From Candidimonas humi (GTDB lineage Bacteria > Pseudomonadota > Gammaproteobacteria > Burkholderiales > Burkholderiaceae_B), in assembly GCF_019166065.1 (NCBI RefSeq), contig NZ_JAHTBN010000006.1:62001-126000 (forward strand): DNA of 64,000 bases, in the 5' to 3' direction. The translations under genes were made by a program, and so were the position numbers. Below the pieces are notes generated by a model that was not told the origin of the DNA, did no database searches, and was given only the letters and a program-made list of their open reading frames with translations. Of this stretch, positions 58,279 through 64,000 are shown piece by piece. Within the stretch, counting starts at the first letter, position 1. Every line of letters begins with the position of its first letter.

Positions 58279-59652
58279 TCAACGCAGATTGCTGCCCGCC
58301 GAACGCTCCAGGCCCGCCGCATCGAACAAGGCCGCGAGCGCAACCAGCGACACCAGCACAAAGGCCAGCTTGAAATCCACGGCTGGAACGGCTTGCCAGC
58401 CGGCCGCATCGGCCCACAACCGGCCCAGGCGGATCGCAATCGCGCCCAGCGCAATGCCCACGCCCATGGTCAGTTGCGTGATCGTGCTGAACAAGGTGTT
58501 GGCAGCGCTCATCGAGGGCTGCTGGATGTCGGCAAAGGCCAGCGTGCTCAAGGTCGTGAACTGCATGGACCGCGTGAGCCCGCCGAAGAACAGCACCGCG
58601 ACCGTCACCGCCACCGGCGTACCGGCGGACAACAGGGCGCAAGCCAGCAGCGACACCACGATCAACACGCCATTGCACAACAGCGTCGGCCTGAAGCCGA
58701 AACGCCGCAGTATCGGCGTGGTCACGGTCTTCATCAGCAAATTGCCGGCGAACACCGCCAGCACCAGCAGCCCCGAGCGGAACGCATCCATGCCGAAGCC
58801 CACCTGGAACATCAGCGGCAACAGGAACGGCACCGCGCTGATCGCCGCGCGAAACAGCGATCCGCCGCGTACCGCTACCGCGAAGGTCGGCACCCGCAGC
58901 ACGGCCAGATCCAGCATGGGCGCCGCGGCACGGCGCAGATGCCGCAGCGCCAGCAGCAAAAGCACGGCGCCTGACGCCAGCAGCACCGCCACCGCCTGCC
59001 ATCCCGAATCCGCGCGCGAGACCAGCTCTACGCCGTACATGAGCGCCAGCACCGCCAGCCCGGTCAGCAGGAAGCCGCGGCCGTCGAAGGGGCGCGCCCC
59101 GCCGCTGCGCGTATCGGGCACGATGCTCAGCGCCACCGCCAGCGCCAGCAGGCCCAGGGGCAGGTTCATGTAGAAGATCCAGCGCCAGGACGCGTAGGTC
59201 GTGATGAAGCCGCCCACGGGCGGCCCGAGCACGGGCGCGATCAGGCCAGGCCAGGTGAGCGTGGTCAGGATGCTGATGAGCCTGTCCTTGGGCGTGGCGC
59301 GCAGCACCACCAAGCGGCCCACAGGCACCATCATGGCGCCGCCCATGCCCTGTAGCACCCGTGTCACCACGAACACTCCCAGGCCCTGCGACAAACCGCA
59401 AAGCACCGAAGCCAAGGTGAACACCCCGATCGCCGACGCCAGCACCGTGCGCGCGCCGAGGCGGTCGGCCACCCAGCCGCTGATGGGAATGAACACTCCC
59501 AGCGCCAGCAGATACGCGCTGATGCCGATATTGAGATCCACCGGCGCCACGCCGAAAGACGCCGCCATGGACGGCAGCGCCGTGGCTATCACCGTCCCGT
59601 CCAGGTTTTCCATGAAGAAAATCCCCGAGACCAGGAACATGAGCGCGCGCAT
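58279..59652 (-). CDS. MFS multidrug exporter, DHA2 family
   Basis: 457 residues with about 14 membrane segments. FFMENLDGTVIATALPSMA is the start of the DHA2 (EmrB/QacA) signature, ADRLGARTVLASAIGVFTLA the loop after TM2, and GPPVGGFITTYASWRWIF the motif C region. It exports drugs or metabolites by proton antiport. It converges with the LysR of the kynurenine cluster (31-bp gap) and is divergent from another LysR gene, its likely regulator. Confidence 0.92.
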   Translation of the reverse strand: MRALMFLVSGIFFMENLDGTVIATALPSMAASFGVAPVDLNIGISAYLLALGVFIPISGWVADRLGARTVLASAIGVFTLASVLCGLSQGLGVFVVTRVLQGMGGAMMVPVGRLVVLRATPKDRLISILTTLTWPGLIAPVLGPPVGGFITTYASWRWIFYMNLPLGLLALAVALSIVPDTRSGGARPFDGRGFLLTGLAVLALMYGVELVSRADSGWQAVAVLLASGAVLLLLALRHLRRAAAPMLDLAVLRVPTFAVAVRGGSLFRAAISAVPFLLPLMFQVGFGMDAFRSGLLVLAVFAGNLLMKTVTTPILRRFGFRPTLLCNGVLIVVSLLACALLSAGTPVAVTVAVLFFGGLTRSMQFTTLSTLAFADIQQPSMSAANTLFSTITQLTMGVGIALGAIAIRLGRLWADAAGWQAVPAVDFKLAFVLVSLVALAALFDAAGLERSAGSNLR

Positions 59653-59901
59653 CGGCGCTTGCGCAGAGGATTGCGTCGGCGAGTTCAGGGCGGCACCCCG
59701 GGATCATTGAAGGGGACGAATATAACAAACCCGCCGCCCGCCCGCGCGGGCCGCCGCGGCATGGATAGCTGCCGCCCCGCATGCCGGGCGATGCCCGTTG
59801 CCCGTTGGCGTTGCCCGTGGCCCGGAAGCAAAAGAAGATAGGAACGGGAGCCGGGTATCAGTTAAGATTGCGGCAATTGTCACCCCTAGGTGGAGCGCCG
59901 C
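59653..59901. promoter_or_regulatory. divergent exporter/LysR region
   Basis: No gene. A LysR-type palindrome ATTG-cgg-CAAT (59867-59877) lies 25 bp before the LysR start and could be its autoregulatory site. GCCCGTT is tandemly repeated (59793-59806) with a further GCCCGT at 59813-59818. Confidence 0.4.
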
Positions 59902-60825
59902 GTGCAGATCGACTTTCTGGGCATGCAGGCCTTCCTGGCCATCGCCGAACAGGGCGGCTTCCAGCAGGCGGCCGCCTACCTGAATCTGTCACAGACCGCC
60001 GTCAGCCACCGCATCCGCAAGCTGGAGGACAGCCTGGGCGTCACGCTGCTGGCGCGCACCACCCGGGATGTGACGCTGACCGACGCCGGCCGCGCCCTAC
60101 TGCCGCGCGTACGCGCGGCCATGCGCGAATTCGAGCTGTCCTACGATACGCTGCGGCAGCACAGCCGCAACGCGCCGCGTTGGCTGGCCTTCGCCTGCCT
60201 GCCGACGCTGGCCTCGCATCGCATTGCGCCGGCGCTGCGGCGCTTCGGCCGCATCTATCCCGAAATCGCACTGAGGGTATTCGACAACTCCATCCAGGAA
60301 ATCGCCGAGCTGGTGCAGGCCGGCACCACGGATTTCGGCATTTCCGTGGCGGCCTCGAATCGCCAGGGCCTGGCCGTCGAACAATTCGCACAAGAGCCCT
60401 TCGTACTGGTGTGCCCCGCCGTCCACCGCCTGGCGCGGCTGCGCAGCGTAAGCTGGGACCAGTTGAGCGACGAGGCGCTGGTGCGCATCAGCCTGCCCGC
60501 GGGCAACAGTTCCACCATAGATGACGCGCTGGGCGAGCGCCGCCTGCGCCTGCGCTGGGCCTATGAAGCCCAGCACACGGCGCTGGCGCTGAATTTCGTG
60601 CGCGAAGGCCTGGGGCTGACGGTGGTGCCCTGCCTTTCCGTCGCCGCGACCGAAGGCCTGGCGATCAGGCCCCTGATGCAACCGGCGGTCGCGCGCAAGC
60701 TGGCGGTAGTCACACGCCGCGGCGCGGCGCTTTCGGAGCCGGCGCAAATCCTGCGCGAGCTGGTGGTCGAGGAATTGTGCACGGGGCTGCCCGGCGACGC
60801 GCCAGCGTCGCCACGCAAGCAGTAA
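59902..60825 (+). CDS. LysR-family transcriptional regulator
   Basis: 307 residues. FLGMQAFLAIAEQGGFQQAA and LNLSQTAVSHRIRKLEDSLG form the helix-turn-helix; RWLAFACLPTLASHRIAPAL begins the effector domain, similar to CbbR/nitrogen-assimilation-type members. The GTG at 59902 is chosen because AGGTGGAG ends 6 bases upstream; the GTG at 59890 lacks a site. It is divergent from the DHA2 exporter and convergent with the tautomerase-like gene. Confidence 0.9.
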   Translation: MQIDFLGMQAFLAIAEQGGFQQAAAYLNLSQTAVSHRIRKLEDSLGVTLLARTTRDVTLTDAGRALLPRVRAAMREFELSYDTLRQHSRNAPRWLAFACLPTLASHRIAPALRRFGRIYPEIALRVFDNSIQEIAELVQAGTTDFGISVAASNRQGLAVEQFAQEPFVLVCPAVHRLARLRSVSWDQLSDEALVRISLPAGNSSTIDDALGERRLRLRWAYEAQHTALALNFVREGLGLTVVPCLSVAATEGLAIRPLMQPAVARKLAVVTRRGAALSEPAQILRELVVEELCTGLPGDAPASPRKQ

Positions 60826-60962
60826 ACAAGCCGTCGACCCCCGTACACCGCTCGCCGGGCAGGCCGCGAAGGCGAAGGCCAGGCTGCAAATACGCCCGCA
60901 AGCCATCTAGGCGACATCCAGGCGAACCGGCCGCGCTTGGGCGTGCCCCTGGGACGCCGGAA

Positions 60963-62060
60963 TCAGGCGCCCGATGCTTCGGCCGCCCAGACAGACGCGG
61001 GGACACGCACGCTGCCATCCATGATCAGCCTCGCGGTGCGCAGCAGCGCGGCCCGGGCGTCCTGCGCCAGCGTATCGGCGCTGTCCCGGGTCAATTCCAC
61101 GCTGAACTCGCCGGTGGGATGCTCGATGGCGAGGCGCTGCTTCAGGCCGGAAGGCACGACGGCAATGCCCTGCGCCACCGAGCCCGGCAATACCAGCGCG
61201 CTGGCCACGCTGACGGCGCCCAGCACCCCGATCGAGGCGTGCACACGATGCGGAATCCAGCTACGCGTACATACTGCCCCGCTATTGCCGGGCGGCGCGA
61301 TCAGGCACATCTTGGGCACCGTGCGCCGGCTGACATCGCCCAGGTTCATGAGCGGGCCGACTTTCAGGCGTATGGCCTCGATGCGCGCCGCCAGGGCATG
61401 ATCCGCCTCGAGCTGCTCGCGGCTTTCATATCCCGAGATGCCGAAGTCCGCCGCCCGCATCAGGACCAGCGGCATGCCATTGTCGATACATGTAAGTTCC
61501 ACGCCATCGATTTCGTTCAGCACCTTTCCGGTGGGCAGCAGCGCGCCACAGGTGGACCCCGCAGTATCGCGGAACTCGATCGGCACCGCCGCAGCAGTGC
61601 CGGGCACGCCATCGATGCGCGCATCGCCGTCGTAGCAAACCTCGCCTCCCGGCGTGTTGACCTCGGCGATGGCGATCTGCCCGGTATTCACCATGTGGAT
61701 GGCCACGCGGGTACGTTCGCCGCCCGCGGGCACCAGCCCGCGTTCGATGGCGAACGGGCCCACCCCGGCGAGGATGTTGCCGCAATTTTGCCCGTAGTCG
61801 ACCCGGGCCTCGTCCACCACGACCTGGGCGAACAAGTAATCGACATCGGCGTCGGCGCGCTCGGACGGGCCGACGATGGCCACCTTGCTGGTGAGCGGGT
61901 CGGCGCCCCCCAGGCCGTCGATCTGGCGGGGATCGGGCGAGCCCATCACGCGCAGCAGGATCCGGTCGCGCAAGGCGGGATCGTTTGGCAAATCGTCGCG
62001 CAGGAAATAGGCCCCCTTGGAGGTGCCTCCGCGCATCAAGACGCAAGGTATGTTCGCCAT
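60963..62060 (-). CDS. PrpF/4-oxalomesaconate tautomerase family protein
   Basis: 365 residues, two-domain DapF-like fold. IPCVLMRGGTSKGAYFLRDD and GGADPLTSKVAIVGPS are PrpF/GalD hallmarks, and VDYGQNCGNILAGVGPFAIE contains a conserved cysteine. Relatives isomerise 2-methylaconitate (PrpF) or 4-oxalomesaconate (GalD, LigU). The nearby pyrone-dicarboxylate-hydrolase-like gene favours the oxalomesaconate reaction. I start at ATG 62060, with GGAG 8 bases upstream, dropping nine residues of a longer frame. It is divergent from the Bug receptor. Confidence 0.88.
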   Translation of the reverse strand: MANIPCVLMRGGTSKGAYFLRDDLPNDPALRDRILLRVMGSPDPRQIDGLGGADPLTSKVAIVGPSERADADVDYLFAQVVVDEARVDYGQNCGNILAGVGPFAIERGLVPAGGERTRVAIHMVNTGQIAIAEVNTPGGEVCYDGDARIDGVPGTAAAVPIEFRDTAGSTCGALLPTGKVLNEIDGVELTCIDNGMPLVLMRAADFGISGYESREQLEADHALAARIEAIRLKVGPLMNLGDVSRRTVPKMCLIAPPGNSGAVCTRSWIPHRVHASIGVLGAVSVASALVLPGSVAQGIAVVPSGLKQRLAIEHPTGEFSVELTRDSADTLAQDARAALLRTARLIMDGSVRVPASVWAAEASGA

Positions 62061-62259
62061 GCTGGTGACTCCGAGGCTATGTTGCACGCATCATAGCGCG
62101 CGGCGCGGCGATGCATGGCGCGAATAAATCACGCCAAACAATTCATTTGTCTCCGGGCCCGGCCCTACCTAGACTGTGGCGTATACGCAATCACCCAGCG
62201 CCGCGCCTTTTTGCCTGCAGGCAGCCAGCCGCCGTGCCATGTACAACCAGGAGACCGAT

Positions 62260-63276
62260 ATGATCACAACCCTGTTGCGGGCGCTGCCGCCGGCGGGCCG
62301 GGGCAAAGCCCATGGCCGGCTTGCGGCCGCCGTGCTTGCGCTTGCACTTGCCCAGGCCGCGGTGCTTGCCACGGCGCCCGCGCACGCCGCCGGCTACCCC
62401 GACCAGCCCATACATTTCATCGTCCCCTTCGGCCCCGGCGGCCTGGCGGACATTTCCACACGCCTGGTGGCGCAGAAGCTGGGCGAACGATTCGGCGACA
62501 GGACCGTCGTCGAGAACCGCCCCGGCGCGGGCGGGGTGCTGGCCGCGACGGCCGCGCTCCATGCCGCCCACGACGGCTATACCGTGATCGTGTTTTCGAA
62601 CGGCACGGCGATCAGCACTTCGCTGTTCAAGCTGCCCTACGATCCGGCCAAGGACTTCGCGCCCGTTTCCACCATGGCCTATTTCGACCTGATCCTGCTG
62701 ACCAAGGCCCAGGGCCCCCTGCACTCGCTGGCCGATGTGCTGGCGCAATCCAAGAAGCGCCAACTGGTGCTGGGCACCATCAACCCCGGCAGCACGCAGA
62801 ACCTGTCGGCGCAATTGTTCAAGTCGACCACCAAGCTCAACGCCACCATCGTGCCTTTCAAGACCACGACAGATGTCGTATCGGCCCTGATCCGGGGCGA
62901 CGTCGACGTGGCCTTCGAGTCCTACGCGGCGGTCAAGGGCTTCATCGACGCGGGCAAGATCATGCCCATCGCCGCCACCGGCACGAAGCGTTCGCCGTGG
63001 CTGCCCAAGGTGCCCACGGTGCACGAAAGCGGCATTCCCTACGAGGTCACGGGATGGAACGCGATATTCGCCCCGGCCGGCACGCCGCCCGAAGCCATCA
63101 GGGTCCTGAACCACCAATTGAACGAAGTGCTGCGCATGCCCGAAGTCCAGCAGCGCTTCCGCAACCTGGGCACCGAAGCCGCCGGCAGCACGCCGGCGCA
63201 GATTGGTGCCAGGCTGCACAGCGACACCGAGAAATGGGCCCGCGTCATCAAGCAGGCCGGAATCCAGCGGCAGTAG
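62260..63276 (+). CDS. tripartite tricarboxylate transporter receptor (Bug family)
   Basis: 338 residues, periplasmic binding protein. The signal peptide ends about APAHA (residues 39-43). YPDQPIHFIVPFGPGGLADI and VVENRPGAGGVLAATAALHA are the Bug signatures that bind carboxylates; AGTPPEAIRVLNHQLNEVLR is near the end. AGGAG lies 7 bases before the ATG at 62260; earlier in-frame ATGs give no good signal peptide. Membrane partners (TctA/TctB) are not in the window, usual for the many orphan Bug receptors. The adjacent genes suggest an aromatic-derived di- or tricarboxylate. Confidence 0.93.
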   Translation: MITTLLRALPPAGRGKAHGRLAAAVLALALAQAAVLATAPAHAAGYPDQPIHFIVPFGPGGLADISTRLVAQKLGERFGDRTVVENRPGAGGVLAATAALHAAHDGYTVIVFSNGTAISTSLFKLPYDPAKDFAPVSTMAYFDLILLTKAQGPLHSLADVLAQSKKRQLVLGTINPGSTQNLSAQLFKSTTKLNATIVPFKTTTDVVSALIRGDVDVAFESYAAVKGFIDAGKIMPIAATGTKRSPWLPKVPTVHESGIPYEVTGWNAIFAPAGTPPEAIRVLNHQLNEVLRMPEVQQRFRNLGTEAAGSTPAQIGARLHSDTEKWARVIKQAGIQRQ

Positions 63277-63420
63277 GGCTGTCGGCACGGCCCCCGGGGT
63301 TCGGGCGGATGCCCGGCCCGCCCCCAAAGCCCGCCGGCGCCGCGCAGACGCCAGGCAACGCCCCAAGCCGAGCCGCTCGGGCACGGAATCGAAAACCACA
63401 ATTTTGAACCAGAGGTTTGC

Positions 63421-64000
63421 ATGACCACGACCACCAACCCACAGCCCGGACTGCTCGTGGACGCCCATGTGCATGTCTTCAAACAGGACATGCCGCTGAT
63501 ACCCAACCCGCGCCACAGCCCGGCCTACAGCTTCACCGTGGAGCAACTGATCGAAGTCATGGACCGGCACGGCGTACTGTACGCAGTCATCGCCGCAGCC
63601 AGTCCCTGGGGCGACTACAACGACTACGTCATCGACTCGGTACGCACCAACCCTCGACTACGCGGCACCATCATCGCCGAGCCCTCCATCGAGCGCGTGG
63701 TGCTCGACCAGATGGATCGCGACGGCATCATCGGCGTACGCCTGCCCTTCATCAGCATGCCGCAGCTACCCGACCTGGACAGCTGGGACTACCGCAAATT
63801 CCTGCGCCGCCTGGCGGACCTGGACTGGCACGTGCACGTGCATATAGACGGTCCGCGCCTGCCGCTGGTCCTGCCCTACCTCGAGCGCTCCGGCGTCAAG
63901 ATCGTCATCGACCACATCGGCAGGCCCGACCCCGTGGAAGGCGTGGACGGCGAAGGCTTCAAGGCCATGGTGCGCTCGGTGGAAAAGGGCCGCACCTGGG
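63421..64000 (+). CDS. amidohydrolase-family, 2-pyrone-4,6-dicarboxylate hydrolase-like (cut by window edge)
   Basis: At least 193 residues are visible, and the frame stays open to the end. LLVDAHVHVFKQDMPLIPNP gives the metal-type His16-x-His18 motif; the region from 90 on (RDGIIGVRLPFISM, DWHVHVHIDGPRLPLVLPYL, VIVIDHIGRPDP) matches the LigI-type lactonases that hydrolyse 2-pyrone-4,6-dicarboxylate to 4-oxalomesaconate. AGAGG lies 5 bases before the ATG. Its partner PrpF/LigU-like gene upstream would act on the product. Related lactonases for other sugars or lactones cannot be excluded. Confidence 0.85.
   Translation, partial: MTTTTNPQPGLLVDAHVHVFKQDMPLIPNPRHSPAYSFTVEQLIEVMDRHGVLYAVIAAASPWGDYNDYVIDSVRTNPRLRGTIIAEPSIERVVLDQMDRDGIIGVRLPFISMPQLPDLDSWDYRKFLRRLADLDWHVHVHIDGPRLPLVLPYLERSGVKIVIDHIGRPDPVEGVDGEGFKAMVRSVEKGRTW

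Overview
The window looks like chromosomal DNA of a GC-rich betaproteobacterium of the Alcaligenaceae type (Bordetella/Achromobacter relatives). The evidence is protein character and gene order: a Bug-type tripartite tricarboxylate receptor, several family III (CaiB/BaiF) CoA-transferases, a CIRCE-controlled groESL, the chain ribBX-ribH-nusB-thiL-pgpA-cinA/pncC facing pyrF, ftsY divergent from rsmD with coaD behind it, and a three-gene pntAA-pntAB-pntB. I see no tRNA, rRNA, CRISPR array, insertion sequence or prophage. This is a mixture of housekeeping genes and catabolic or efflux islands.

Layout. 1-2.7 kb: MaoC-like protein and CaiB CoA-transferase, divergent from an IclR regulator. 2.8-9.5 kb: RND efflux system; the outer-membrane factor points left, while marR, the adaptor and the pump point right, and a palindromic operator overlaps the marR promoter. 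9.6-12.6 kb: methyltransferase, MFS exporter and divergent TetR regulator with a dense palindromic operator. 12.6-17.5 kb: phosphoglycolate phosphatase, an Ldh-family dehydrogenase, and a three-gene redox/tautomerase operon (CMD protein, tautomerase, aldo/keto reductase) divergent from a LysR gene.

18-30 kb is the main accessory island: enoyl-CoA hydratase, two paralogous CaiB transferases flanking a MaoC hydratase, an acyl-CoA dehydrogenase, an SdhA/L-aspartate-oxidase-like flavoprotein, an FCD-type GntR regulator and a complete ABC importer (Tat-exported binding protein, fused double permease, ATPase). Three of its promoter regions share an AAGTTGT-centred motif, which suggests one GntR regulon importing and degrading an unidentified carboxylic acid through CoA thioesters.

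30.1-53 kb is mostly core: a densely hairpin-forming intergenic region, groES-groEL, dgkA, pyrF, the riboflavin/NusB/thiamine/phospholipid gene chain, an IclR gene, a CYTH-CHAD protein, ftsY, rsmD, coaD, a ferredoxin, AsmA coupled to a stand-alone MOSC_N protein, metY, yidB and pntAA-AB-B. 53.3-58.2 kb holds the lower kynurenine (3-hydroxyanthranilate) pathway: 2-aminomuconate semialdehyde dehydrogenase, 2-aminomuconate deaminase, 3-hydroxyanthranilate dioxygenase, ACMS decarboxylase and a LysR regulator. 58.3-64 kb: DHA2 exporter, LysR, a 4-oxalomesaconate-tautomerase/PrpF-like protein, a Bug receptor and the start of a 2-pyrone-4,6-dicarboxylate-hydrolase-like gene cut by the window edge, which together suggest a protocatechuate 4,5-cleavage-type branch.
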